Notes under the pieces: model-generated
Databases searched by the model: none
The model's input: only the letters and a program-made list of their open reading frames with translations
What the model was told of the DNA's origin: nothing
Position numbers and translations under genes: made by a program
Shown here: positions 25,430 through 33,748 of the stretch, piece after piece
Layout of the letters: every line of letters starts with the position of its first letter
How positions within the stretch are numbered: the stretch's first letter is position 1
Source of the DNA: Acidimicrobiales bacterium
GTDB lineage: Bacteria; Actinomycetota; Acidimicrobiia; Acidimicrobiales; RAAP-2
DNA: 64,000 nt
Direction of reading: 5' to 3'
Assembly: GCA_025362585.1 (NCBI GenBank)
Contig: JANYFR010000028.1
Span: 1 to 64,000, forward strand

Positions 25430-25711
25430 TGTGGTGGTCCTCCCCTTTTTGGTCGAACGCACGGGCGACGACCCCGTGAGGTCCTCGTCGTACGCGCCCA
25501 GTATGGCCGACGCAGCCCGTCTGATGGGCGAATCGTGACCGCGCGGTGAACGGAGGATGAACCCTGTTTTCCACGGACGTTGCGCCGACTGGCAACGACC
25601 CACCACGACATCCATCACCACAACGCCGACAGGGAGTTTTATGGCGTTCTTAGTCCGTCCATCACTCCCCCACACAGTTGCCGTCCAAAATGAGTAGGTC
25701 TGGATTTCACC
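25430..25711. other. Upstream region of the NCS1 permease
   Basis: About 280 bases with no supported gene. It holds the GGGGAGG ribosome site of the permease (minus strand) and a small 6-bp hairpin (25578-25583 with 25592-25597). An open minus-strand reading frame continues upstream of the permease start but has no recognisable protein character. I could not identify a riboswitch. Confidence 0.35.
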
Positions 25712-25850
25712 GGGCGCCGTAGTGGAGCCCCAAATCGGGCGCCGAATCCTCAGAACCCAGGCGGTCCCTCCCTACCGCCTGGGTTCTGATGCATACAGAT
25801 GTTTCATCCGCAGGGCCCGGGCGCTTCCTCCATTGCGCTCGGGCCCTGTT
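25712..25850 (+). ncRNA. Candidate 6C-like small RNA with two C-rich loop hairpins
   Basis: Two strong hairpins lie in the 535-base divergent intergenic region. The first has a perfect 16-bp stem (25750-25765 with 25774-25789) and loop CCCTCCCT. The second has 14 pairs with one G-U (25811-25824 with 25835-25848) and loop TTCCTCCATT. A GGGCGCC repeat (25712-25718, 25737-25743) may form a third stem. Two consecutive stem-loops with cytosine-rich, CCTCC-bearing loops are the hallmark of actinobacterial 6C RNA, whose loops pair with Shine-Dalgarno sequences of targets. The second loop has only four C, and promoter and ends are not identified, so this is a candidate. Confidence 0.5.
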
Positions 25851-25964
25851 GCTATGCGGTTGAAGAGATTGGTTCGCTGCACTGACTTACTGGTGAGTTC
25901 TTGATAAGTTGCCCCAAAGGAGTACCAGCACCAGGCGGGTCCTCCGGGGGAAAGCAGGATCAAG

Positions 25965-27863
25965 ATGTCATCAACGTTCGATCGTCGATCGTTCCTAACT
26001 CACTCGGCTGCGACAATTGGTGGAGTTGCCATGGCCGGTACAGTTGTGGACGGTCTCGTCGCCGGCGTTGCCGGCGCGGCAACCGGGGTAAATACCGGCA
26101 AGCCGAGGCGCGGCGGAACCCTGACCGTGGCACTCATTTCTGACGTTCCCAATTACCACATCTTCAATGGATCGCAGGGACGACTGGATGCGTCCGGTTT
26201 CTGCGTCGCCAACGCCCTCTACGACCCCCTCTTCGTGATGTCGGCCAACGGCAAGGTCGCTTTGCCGATGCTGGCCCTCTCGGCGACGCCGAACGCGAAC
26301 TACACCGTATGGACGGTCAAGCTTCGCCGGGGCGTCTCTTTTACCAATGGTGACCCGTTCGACGCCGATATCGTGCTCGCGAACTATGCGGCAGCGGCTG
26401 CCGACCCGACGGTCGGACTGGCCATTAGGCCAATCATCAAGACGGTCTCGAAAGTCGACAGTTCGACCGTCCAGTACAGCATGGTGATCCCCTACTCGAC
26501 ATTCCCGGTACTTCTTGCCGAGCAGCAGATCTCCTACATGGCCAACCCGTCGTCGTTCTCCGCGACGTTCGCCGGCACGCCCGTGGGCACCGGACCATTC
26601 AAGGTCAAGTCGTGGCAGGTGGGTGTCGAGTCCCAGTTGATTCGCAACAGCGGCTACTGGAAATCCGACGCACACAACCGTCAGTTGCCCTACTTGAACG
26701 GCATTAACTTCAAGACCATTGCCGACGACAACGCCCGCAATCAGGCGCTGCAGACCGGCTCGGTCGACATGATCCTCACTCAGGATGGAGCGGCGATTGC
26801 CAACTTGAAGAAGATCAAGAACATCACGTACGTGACCGACGTCAATGCGCCGCGTGACCCTTCGGTCAACTGTTTGATCGTCAACACGACCGGCACCTTG
26901 AACCAGTACTTCGCGTGGGCCGGACAGTTCACCGCGGCCCTGGGCCTCCCCGGTTCCCTGCAGTACCTCTTGAAGGGTCAGGTGCCTCCGGCGGCGGTGC
27001 AGATGGCCGACTGGTTGGGCACGCTCGGCGCCGTCGATCCCTCCACCCTCACCTGGAACACCAAGTTAAAGCCCGTGATGAACGACGTCACCATCCGCCG
27101 GGCTTGCGCCATGGCGGTCAACCGCACGACCTACTGGAAGGTCGTCGATGGTCAGACCGGCGTGGTGTCGGACGGCATCTACAAGAAGACGTCACGGTTC
27201 TACGCGAATCCGGGCTACCCCGCCTACAATCCGAGCAAGGCCAGGTCCCTGGTCGCAGCCTATAAGTCGGCCAACAACTTGACGTCCGTCGGCTTCGTGC
27301 TCGACTTCGTCTCGGGTAACTCGGCCGCCCAGAAGGCCTTTGGCTTTCTCCAGCAACAGTTCGCCACGATTGGCATCACGGTGACACCGCGTCCGCTCAT
27401 CCAGAGCACGTTGATCAACAACGTGATCTACGGCACCTACGACTGCGCGACGTGGAACCAGTTCGGCGGCGTCGACCCGGGACTCAACTACGTGTGGTTC
27501 AACTCGTTCTCCGCCACCGCGTCGCTCGCTGCGGGCGGGCTCGGGATGCCCGCACTGCCGGCGGGCACGATGTTCGCCGGTGCGGTCAACTTCGCCCACC
27601 AGGCGGACCTGGCGGTCGAGACGGCCATGCTGAACGCCCTCGCGTCGCGACCGAACTCGGCGGCGCAGAAGGCCGAGTGGCAGAAGGTCAATGCCCAGTT
27701 CGCGAAGGACATCCCGTACCTGTGGCTCGACACCACGGTCACCGCCTTCGCCGCGCGCAAGAACGTCCAGAACTGGGTCTCGGGAACGGCCGGCGACGGC
27801 ACGACTCGCTGCCTCAGCCCCGATGGCGGTTCGGCCCGTTGGGACCAGATCTGGAAGCACTAG
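25965..27863 (+). CDS. Tat-exported ABC solute-binding protein, family 5 (peptide/oligopeptide type)
   Basis: 632 residues. The N-terminus has a twin-arginine signal (DRRSFLTHSAATIGG) and an Ala-rich cleavage region. The mature protein has the SBP_bac_5 pattern: RRGGTLTVALISDVPN, VWTVKLRRGVSFTNGDPFDADIV, GTGPFKVKSW, and RRACAMAVNRTTYW. Such proteins bind peptides, nickel or sugars for an ABC importer. No permease or ATPase genes lie beside it, so it is an orphan here. GGGGG/AGGA sequences precede ATG at 25965. A 16-bp hairpin follows the stop. Confidence 0.9.
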   Translation: MSSTFDRRSFLTHSAATIGGVAMAGTVVDGLVAGVAGAATGVNTGKPRRGGTLTVALISDVPNYHIFNGSQGRLDASGFCVANALYDPLFVMSANGKVALPMLALSATPNANYTVWTVKLRRGVSFTNGDPFDADIVLANYAAAAADPTVGLAIRPIIKTVSKVDSSTVQYSMVIPYSTFPVLLAEQQISYMANPSSFSATFAGTPVGTGPFKVKSWQVGVESQLIRNSGYWKSDAHNRQLPYLNGINFKTIADDNARNQALQTGSVDMILTQDGAAIANLKKIKNITYVTDVNAPRDPSVNCLIVNTTGTLNQYFAWAGQFTAALGLPGSLQYLLKGQVPPAAVQMADWLGTLGAVDPSTLTWNTKLKPVMNDVTIRRACAMAVNRTTYWKVVDGQTGVVSDGIYKKTSRFYANPGYPAYNPSKARSLVAAYKSANNLTSVGFVLDFVSGNSAAQKAFGFLQQQFATIGITVTPRPLIQSTLINNVIYGTYDCATWNQFGGVDPGLNYVWFNSFSATASLAAGGLGMPALPAGTMFAGAVNFAHQADLAVETAMLNALASRPNSAAQKAEWQKVNAQFAKDIPYLWLDTTVTAFAARKNVQNWVSGTAGDGTTRCLSPDGGSARWDQIWKH

Positions 27864-27880
27864 TCAGCTTCGTTGCGTAA

Positions 27881-27916
27881 GCAGAGAGGGCGGCGCGCGA
27901 GCGCCGCCCTCTCTGC
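27881..27916. terminator. 16-bp perfect hairpin terminator
   Basis: Arms 27881-27896 and 27901-27916 are exactly complementary around the 4-base loop GCGA. It sits between the convergent solute-binding-protein and MFS genes and probably terminates both; no U-tract follows. Confidence 0.7.
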
Positions 27917-27918
27917 CG

Positions 27919-29082
27919 TCACGGCCGTACTTTGAGGCTGATGTTCCCCTCAACGTGGCGCCACCACCAGAGGGTCGTGGCCGCCAACGACGCTGAGACA
28001 ATGGCCATGACGGTGAATGGCAGTGCGGCGTCGACGGTGAACATCGCTCCCGATACACCCGCGGCGATTGCCAACGCTGCGGTATTGGACGTTGCGAACA
28101 GTCCCTGGCGACGACTGAGTTCGCGGTGCTCGGCCCCCTGGCTCATGAGCGAGGAGATTGACGGCACCGAGAGGGCGGCGCCCACCGACTCCAGCGATCC
28201 GAGAAACAACATCAGGTTGTTGTTGTGGATATGCGGGTAGATCGACAGGAACAGCGCGTTATTCAATAGACCGGCGAGGGCGATGAGTCGGCGATTCGCG
28301 TGGTCGGCGAGCCAGCCACCGACTCGACTGAGTACGACCCACGGCACGGAGAACAGCGTCCAGCTGAGTCGAATTTGCAGGGTCGAGGCGTGGTGCGCGT
28401 GCATGAGCAAGGTCCAACAGACTTCGTACACGCCAATCGCGAGACCACTCGCACTGGCCGCGACGAGGGCGCCCACCAACTGTGAGTTCACCCGCAGTTT
28501 GGGTAGCGGCGTTGGGTCGTAGGCCCGGTCGCCGAGGTTGGTACGGAGGGTGACGACCGCGGCGGTGATGCTGATCAGCCCCGCGACGAAGAACGCCCAG
28601 CCGAGCGAATTGACCGACACCGCCACGCCGACGACCGGGCCAATGGCGAATCCGAAGAGCTGCGCGGCAAGGATTTGCGAGACCGCGCGGCCGCGCTTTT
28701 CCTCGGAGAAGAGGCTGGCGACGGCCGACATCGACGCCACCTCAATGGCGCCGGCCGAGGCCCCCTGGACCGCTCGAGCGAGAGCGAACCACGGCGCCGA
28801 CACCGGCAGTAGGTAAACCATTGAAGCGATTGCGTACACAATGAGACTGGCCACCAGCACCGGTCGACGTCCGAATTTGTCCGCGAGGCGACCAAAGCCG
28901 AACTGGGTGGCGACGCCGGCGAAGAAGAACGCCGACATGATGAAACCGATGACGGTGGGCGTGCCACCACGGTGCTCGAGGAACAGTGGTAGGAGGGGCA
29001 GCCCGAGGGTCGCGCCCATCCACTGGATCGCCACAATGATTGTGAGACGACGCAGCGTCTGTTGGGGAGTGCTGTTCGCCAC
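27919..29082 (-). CDS. Major facilitator superfamily transporter
   Basis: 387 residues with 12 predicted helices. The MFS motif between helices 2 and 3 is GFGRLADKFGRRPVL, and ARAVQGASAGAIEVASMS marks helix 4. It resembles drug:H+ antiporter DHA1-type efflux carriers; substrate unknown. GTG at 29082 is chosen because TAGCGT ends 7 bases upstream, the same arrangement as the MFS gene at 48728, and the protein then begins at a normal MFS length. GTG at 29124 would add 14 residues without support. Confidence 0.85.
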   Translation of the reverse strand: MANSTPQQTLRRLTIIVAIQWMGATLGLPLLPLFLEHRGGTPTVIGFIMSAFFFAGVATQFGFGRLADKFGRRPVLVASLIVYAIASMVYLLPVSAPWFALARAVQGASAGAIEVASMSAVASLFSEEKRGRAVSQILAAQLFGFAIGPVVGVAVSVNSLGWAFFVAGLISITAAVVTLRTNLGDRAYDPTPLPKLRVNSQLVGALVAASASGLAIGVYEVCWTLLMHAHHASTLQIRLSWTLFSVPWVVLSRVGGWLADHANRRLIALAGLLNNALFLSIYPHIHNNNLMLFLGSLESVGAALSVPSISSLMSQGAEHRELSRRQGLFATSNTAALAIAAGVSGAMFTVDAALPFTVMAIVSASLAATTLWWWRHVEGNISLKVRP

Positions 29083-29089
29083 GGCGTCA

Positions 29090-29095
29090 ACGCTA
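29090..29095 (-). promoter_or_regulatory. Leaderless-type -10 hexamer of MFS gene
   Basis: On the minus strand TAGCGT is followed by TGACGCC and GTG (29082). The sequence is nearly identical to TAGCGT-TGACGTC-ATG at 48715-48730, upstream of another MFS gene. Confidence 0.5.
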
Positions 29096-29272
29096 CTGCG
29101 CGGGTCTCGGCTTGCTCGGGCCACTAGCCGTACCCGCCGGCCGTTGCACGTCTCTCGCAGGGATTGCGAGAGCGCAGTCCGCCATTGGACGACCAGTGAG
29201 TGACCTAGGAATGGGGTCGCTTGACTTCGTGGCGCCGCACGTTAACCACCATGGCGCACGAGCAACGCTCTG

Positions 29273-29839
29273 CTACAGAGTCCCGCACTCGAAGAGGATA
29301 AGGACACCGAGACCGGCGTAGACCCACGGGATGAGTGTCGGCGCGCGCTTGGCCCCCCACGCGACAACGCGGGGGCGACTCGTCAACGCTTCGGCACTCA
29401 GTACGAAAATGAGCTCCCAGATCGCAAAGGTCGCCACCGCGATCAACGCGTGGAGTGCACCGTTGGCGCGAAGGAGGGGGATCCAGACGGCGAGGTTGTC
29501 ACCTCCGAGGGCGAGCGTGACGGTGAAGGTCGTGATCGCCCCGCGACGGAACTGCTCGCCCGAGGGCTTGTGACGGTTGCGCCACGCGTGGAGGCCGAGG
29601 GCGAACGGCGCCACGCTGAGGATCCCAATCCACGGCAACGGGATGGGGGCGAGCAGAGAACCGACTGCACCCGCCAGCAACACGAGTGTCGCGACCCCGA
29701 TGGCCTGGGCCCATCCAACGCGGCGGTACCGACTGCGGTCGGTGACGACGAGTTGCGCCGCGAACGCGAAGAAGTTATCGAACATCGTGCCGAGAAAGGC
29801 GAGGGAGGCGACAACAACGACACCAAATATCGTGTGCAC
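29273..29839 (-). CDS. CadD-like cation transporter (cadmium resistance family)
   Basis: 188 residues, six predicted helices. Two related motifs with acidic residues, GTMFDNFFAFAAQL near residue 17 and LALGGDNLAVWIPLL near residue 111, match the duplicated DN motifs of the cadmium resistance transporter family (LysE superfamily). Export of a divalent cation is the likely role; the metal is not determined. GTG at 29839 has TAAGGT ending exactly 6 bases upstream and no Shine-Dalgarno. It diverges from the dehydratase gene. Confidence 0.82.
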   Translation of the reverse strand: MHTIFGVVVVASLAFLGTMFDNFFAFAAQLVVTDRSRYRRVGWAQAIGVATLVLLAGAVGSLLAPIPLPWIGILSVAPFALGLHAWRNRHKPSGEQFRRGAITTFTVTLALGGDNLAVWIPLLRANGALHALIAVATFAIWELIFVLSAEALTSRPRVVAWGAKRAPTLIPWVYAGLGVLILFECGTL

Positions 29840-29845
29840 ACGTCG

Positions 29846-29851
29846 ACCTTA
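29846..29851 (-). promoter_or_regulatory. Leaderless-type -10 hexamer of CadD-like gene
   Basis: On the minus strand TAAGGT is followed by CGACGT and GTG at 29839. Confidence 0.5.
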
Positions 29852-29885
29852 CTTGAGAGTAGAAGTGAGCATTCAACGGGCCAGA

Positions 29886-29891
29886 TAGGCT
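29886..29891 (+). promoter_or_regulatory. Leaderless-type -10 hexamer of dehydratase gene
   Basis: TAGGCT is followed by GACCACG and ATG at 29899. The same 7-base spacer occurs before the ATG at 31720. Confidence 0.5.
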
Positions 29892-29898
29892 GACCACG

Positions 29899-30870
29899 AT
29901 GCGCACGGTGTTGGAGCCAACCGACGATGAGCTCGAAGCGGCCCGCCGCGTGGTGGCCGATCACCTAGAGCCCACGCCGACGGTCACAATCGCCCTTCGA
30001 GGACGCGCGACGCTCGCCAAGCTCGAAAACCTGCAACCGACCGGTTCCTTCAAGGTCCGCGGAGCGTTCGCCGCGATCGACGCAGCCCGGCGGGCCGATC
30101 CCGGTGGGGCCGTAATCACCGCGTCGGCGGGCAATCACGGGCTCGGCATCGCTCACGCGTCGAACGTCCTCGGCGTGCGTGCGACCGTCGTCGTCCCCGT
30201 CAACGCGTCGGCGGCCAAAGTGCAGAAATTGCGGGAGTTCGACATCGAGCTCATCCAATTTGGCAGATCCTTCGATGACGCGCAGGCCCACGGCATGGAA
30301 CTGGCCGAGCAGCGCTCCATCCGATTCATCTCGCCGTTCAACGACAGCAACGTCATCGCCGGCCAGGCGACCGCGTTTGACGAGTTGCTCGTCCAAGCAC
30401 CCGACATCGAGCACCTCGTCATCTCGGTCGGCGGTGGGGGCCTCCTGAGTGGGGCCCTCATGTCGCGCGACGTGCACCGTCGCGGGGACGTGCGGATCAC
30501 CGGCGTGCAGCCCGAGGAGAGCGCGGCCCTCTACCACGTCCTGCGGGGCGCGACGATGTCCGAGGTCACGCATCATCCGACGATTGCCGACGGCCTGGCC
30601 GGCGGTGGTGACGACGGCGCCATCACCAACGAACTGATCGAGCGACACAAGATCGCGCTGGTGCTCGTCCCCGAAGGCGCGATCCGGCGCGCGGTTCGCG
30701 AGACGATCGAGGCGAACGGCATCGTCATGGAAGGTTCGGCCGCGGCGTCGTACGCGGCCATCACGGAGAACTTCGTCGACGACACGAGGTCGCGAATTGG
30801 CTTCGTGGTCAGTGGTCGCAACATTTCTCACGAGCTTCTGATTGAGCTTGTCCAAGAGCCACGCTCCTAA
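29899..30870 (+). CDS. Threonine/serine dehydratase (PLP fold type II, no ACT domain)
   Basis: 323 residues. The PLP lysine is Lys52 in LQPTGSFKVRGAF, the phosphate-binding loop is SVGGGGLLSG, and TASAGNHGLGIAHA is the conserved substrate segment. It deaminates threonine to 2-oxobutyrate or serine to pyruvate. The absence of a C-terminal ACT domain points to a catabolic, not feedback-regulated, enzyme. A serine racemase or hydroxyaspartate dehydratase of the same fold cannot be excluded. It appears leaderless and lies 60 bases from the divergent CadD-like gene. Confidence 0.88.
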   Translation: MRTVLEPTDDELEAARRVVADHLEPTPTVTIALRGRATLAKLENLQPTGSFKVRGAFAAIDAARRADPGGAVITASAGNHGLGIAHASNVLGVRATVVVPVNASAAKVQKLREFDIELIQFGRSFDDAQAHGMELAEQRSIRFISPFNDSNVIAGQATAFDELLVQAPDIEHLVISVGGGGLLSGALMSRDVHRRGDVRITGVQPEESAALYHVLRGATMSEVTHHPTIADGLAGGGDDGAITNELIERHKIALVLVPEGAIRRAVRETIEANGIVMEGSAAASYAAITENFVDDTRSRIGFVVSGRNISHELLIELVQEPRS

Positions 30871-30899
30871 ACGGGGCGGGTTCGTCGAGAGACGAACGG

Positions 30900-30905
30900 T
30901 AGGGT
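30900..30905 (+). promoter_or_regulatory. Leaderless-type -10 hexamer of secreted-protein gene
   Basis: TAGGGT is followed by GCGCGC and ATG at 30912; no ribosome site. Confidence 0.5.
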
Positions 30906-30911
30906 GCGCGC

Positions 30912-31709
30912 ATGGCGGTGCCGAAACGAACCGGGGCGATGCTGCTCGCCGCCGCTGCGTTGGGGCTCTCCACCACGGGTGTCGTTGTGGCCGCCACTGA
31001 TGCCAATCCGCAGGGCGTCGTCAGGGACACCCTCCTACTGCACGGCTATCCACCCACCTCCGCCAACCTGCTGGTCACTCTCTCGGCGGGCCAGACGTAC
31101 GGACTGACGGCCAACGTCAACGTCGACTTCACGAACAACGCGGTGGGGGCCACCGTCAACTTCCCACTCGTCGTCTCGGTGTCGTCGATTCAACTGCGCC
31201 TCACTGGCGGCCACCTCTACGTCGGCTCGGCGGTGGCGACGTCGGCCAAGTGGATGGCGATCGCCATGAAGTCCCCGTCGCTCCTTGGGCTCGCCCTCGA
31301 GCTCACCAAACCCCACATCGCCCTCATCAGGGGCTTCGCGAGGGCGTCGAGCACGACCAACGGGTTCATCACCACGTACACCTTCCGGCGCGATCACGTC
31401 GCGGTGTCCAATATCTTGGCTTTCGCGAACCGCACGGGCGAGCTCGGCACGCTGGTTTGGACGGTCAACACTGGTGCCGAGGGCGAAGTCATCGCCAGCA
31501 CCGTGATCGTCACGTCGCGTCGTTCGACGACGACGCTGTCCGCCCAGGTCCTCTCCTACAATCACTCTGGCCACGTCACGGCGCCACCGCCGAGCGACGT
31601 GGTTCCGGCGTCGGGCTCGATCCTTCGGGAGATTCTCCATTCGGCGCTGCTGAACAACGTCATGCTGCCACAGAACTTCGCCACCCTGGGCCAAATGAAC
31701 CTCAACTAG
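30912..31709 (+). CDS. Secreted protein, possibly LprG/LppX-like (LolA fold)
   Basis: 265 residues. A Sec signal peptide (VPKRTGAMLLAAAALGLSTTGVVVAA) is followed by a domain with repeated beta-strand patterns. SGGHLY-type and LSYNHSGHVTAPPPSDVV segments recall the LprG/LppX lipid-carrier family of actinobacteria, whose C-terminal region contains a similar Tyr...APP...V motif. No lipobox cysteine is present, so it would be released rather than anchored. The family link is tentative. It is followed 10 bases later by a membrane protein gene. Confidence 0.6.
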   Translation: MAVPKRTGAMLLAAAALGLSTTGVVVAATDANPQGVVRDTLLLHGYPPTSANLLVTLSAGQTYGLTANVNVDFTNNAVGATVNFPLVVSVSSIQLRLTGGHLYVGSAVATSAKWMAIAMKSPSLLGLALELTKPHIALIRGFARASSTTNGFITTYTFRRDHVAVSNILAFANRTGELGTLVWTVNTGAEGEVIASTVIVTSRRSTTTLSAQVLSYNHSGHVTAPPPSDVVPASGSILREILHSALLNNVMLPQNFATLGQMNLN

Positions 31710-31712
31710 ATT
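31707..31712 (+). promoter_or_regulatory. Leaderless-type -10 hexamer of DUF1345-like gene
   Basis: TAGATT, overlapping the upstream stop codon, is followed by GACCACG and ATG at 31720. Confidence 0.45.
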
Positions 31713-31719
31713 GACCACG

Positions 31720-32358
31720 ATGGCGACTACCAAGACTGAGCCCAACTGGCCGGCGTCGTTGGCGGTGATCTTCTGTGTGGCGCTGTACGTCGTGCTGCCC
31801 AGTCGAGTAGTCGTGGGGCCGCGCTGGCTCTTGCCGATCCTCATCTCCCTGCTCTTATTTCCACTGATGGCGAGGAGGCATCGTCATCCGGACGAGTCAC
31901 CGTGGGTCCGCCGGCTGACGATATCGCTGATCGTCATCATCACCGTCGCGAACGTGCTCTCGATGTCCCTGCTGGTGCGCCACCTGCTGGTCGCCCACGT
32001 GACGCAGGGCCGCAACCTCATCTTTGCGGCGGTCTCGGTCTGGCTGACCAACGTCATTGTCTACGGTCTGTGGTTTTGGGAGGTCGATCGTGGCGGTCCT
32101 CACCGGCGGGCCGGCGAAAAGGCCGATCACCCCGATATTCAGTTTCCCCAACTGGAGAATCCGAACCTGGCGCCGTCCGATTGGCGCCCGCGCTTCTTCG
32201 ACTACCTCTACACGTCCTTCGCGAACGGCACGAGCTTCGCGCCGGCCGACTCCATGCCCCTGACCTTTCGAGCCAAGGCCCTCTTTATGGGTGAGTCGAT
32301 CGTCTCGTTCGTGACGATCGCGGTCGTCGCGGCCCGCGCTGTCAACATCCTCGGGTAG
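31720..32358 (+). CDS. DUF1345-like membrane protein
   Basis: 212 residues with four or five hydrophobic segments. The C-terminal part (FFDYLYTSFANGTSFAPADSM, then PLTFRAKALFMGES, then ARAVNIL) is the DUF1345 signature; the TSFxNGTSFxPxD region looks like a pore loop and the family is sometimes compared with ion channels, but its function is unknown. ATG at 31720 is preferred over TTG at 31711 because the TAGATT hexamer ends 7 bases before it. The stop is 2 bases from the end of the convergent oxidase gene. Confidence 0.78.
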   Translation: MATTKTEPNWPASLAVIFCVALYVVLPSRVVVGPRWLLPILISLLLFPLMARRHRHPDESPWVRRLTISLIVIITVANVLSMSLLVRHLLVAHVTQGRNLIFAAVSVWLTNVIVYGLWFWEVDRGGPHRRAGEKADHPDIQFPQLENPNLAPSDWRPRFFDYLYTSFANGTSFAPADSMPLTFRAKALFMGESIVSFVTIAVVAARAVNILG

Positions 32359-32359
32359 A

Positions 32360-33748
32360 TCAGCGCAGCATCCGTTCGAGGAGGGCGCTCGCGCGACTCA
32401 ACCGTCCGCGGCGCCGTTCAACCCGGTCGGCCCACGTCGCGAGACCGAGTCCCACGTTGATGCCGAGCCAGCGCAGGGGCTCCACTTCCCAGCGTCGGCT
32501 GTGGTGCTGTACGAAGGGGAGTCGAGTGAACTCGGTGTCGACGTCGGGCTCGGTGATGAGGTCCGCCAGCGCCGTGGCGGCGACGTGGCTCAAGACGACC
32601 CCGTCACCGGTGTAACCCCCGGCCGACGCCAGACCCGTCTGGTAGTTCACGCGCACTGACGGCCAGTGGTCGCGCGGCATGGCGAGGGGCCCGCCCCACC
32701 GATGCGAGATCGATCCGTCCATCGTCGGAAAGAGCTCGTGCAGAGTCGATTCGAGCATCGAAAAGACTTTCGCGTTGGCGTCGAAGCGCTCCTCGATGGT
32801 CGAACCGAAGTGGTAGGGCGAGCCCCGTCCGCCAAAGGCAATGCGGTCGTCACTCGTGCGTTGCCCGTAGATGACGAGGTGGCGATCATCGGTGAAGGTC
32901 GCGTGGCGAGAGAATCCCACGTCATCCCAGAACCTCGCCGACAGCGGTTCGGTGGCGACCATGAGCGAGTAAACCGGCACGACGCTTCTTCGTTCGTGTG
33001 GCATGGTCGGCGTGAAGGCCTCGGTCGCTCGAACGACGAAGTCGGCGTGCACGCTCGCGCCGAGCGTGACCACCTCGGGCTGGCGTCCGGGGCGCCCCGG
33101 AAGGATCCGCAGCACCTTCGTCGCTTCGTAGACCGAGACGCCGAGTCGCTCGACGACGTCGCTGAGTCCGCGCACGAGCCGGGCCGGATTGAGACGGGCA
33201 CAGTGCGGCGAGTACTTCGCGCCGAGGGCGCCGTCGACGGAGCCGTGTTCGGCCAGGGCGTCGCCCTCGAGCCAGGCGAGGTCCTCGGGACCGACGCCCA
33301 GCGCCCTCGAGCTCTCGATGGTCGCGAGAATCCGGTCCCGCTGGACCGCGGAGCGGGCAAAGTCGATCGTGCCGCCCTGGGTGAAGTGCGCCTCAATGCC
33401 GTCTTCTCGTTCACATCGGCCGAGGTTCGTGACGGCCCGTTCGAGGAGGCGTCGTTGCTCGGTGAAGGTCTCGAGTCCGCAGTAGGCGACGACGCTCTCG
33501 TCACTGATGGGGAAGAGGGCCGAGGCCCACCCGCCGTTGCGTCCCGACGCACCGAATCCGCAGACCGACTGCTCGAGCACCGCGACGCGCAGCGTGGGGT
33601 CGCGCCGCTTCAGTTCGCGCGCCGTCCAGAGGCCCGTGAAGCCGCCTCCGACAATGGCCACGTCGACATCGAGGTGGCGGTCCAGCGCGGGGCGCGCCGT
33701 GACGGGCCGCTCGAGCGTGGACCACCACAACGAAGGTGGTGGCTGCAT
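32360..33748 (-). CDS. FAD-dependent amine/amino-acid oxidoreductase (DAO family, PuuB-like)
   Basis: 462 residues. The N-terminal dinucleotide fold VDVAIVGGGFTGLWTAREL binds FAD; CGFGASGRNGGWASALFP and GGYTGDGVVLSHVAA near the C-terminus are typical of gamma-glutamylputrescine oxidase and related DAO enzymes. It should oxidise an amine or N-methyl group, passing electrons to oxygen or another acceptor. The start overlaps the aminotransferase stop by one base (TAATG), so it is translated with it. The regulator, aminotransferase, oxidase order suggests polyamine or related amine catabolism; substrate is inferred. Confidence 0.85.
   Translation of the reverse strand: MQPPPSLWWSTLERPVTARPALDRHLDVDVAIVGGGFTGLWTARELKRRDPTLRVAVLEQSVCGFGASGRNGGWASALFPISDESVVAYCGLETFTEQRRLLERAVTNLGRCEREDGIEAHFTQGGTIDFARSAVQRDRILATIESSRALGVGPEDLAWLEGDALAEHGSVDGALGAKYSPHCARLNPARLVRGLSDVVERLGVSVYEATKVLRILPGRPGRQPEVVTLGASVHADFVVRATEAFTPTMPHERRSVVPVYSLMVATEPLSARFWDDVGFSRHATFTDDRHLVIYGQRTSDDRIAFGGRGSPYHFGSTIEERFDANAKVFSMLESTLHELFPTMDGSISHRWGGPLAMPRDHWPSVRVNYQTGLASAGGYTGDGVVLSHVAATALADLITEPDVDTEFTRLPFVQHHSRRWEVEPLRWLGINVGLGLATWADRVERRRGRLSRASALLERMLR

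Noticed and set aside
25430-25675. 82-codon N-terminal extension of the NCS1 permease
   Set aside because: The extension lacks permease similarity and the GTG at 25429 has a good ribosome site.
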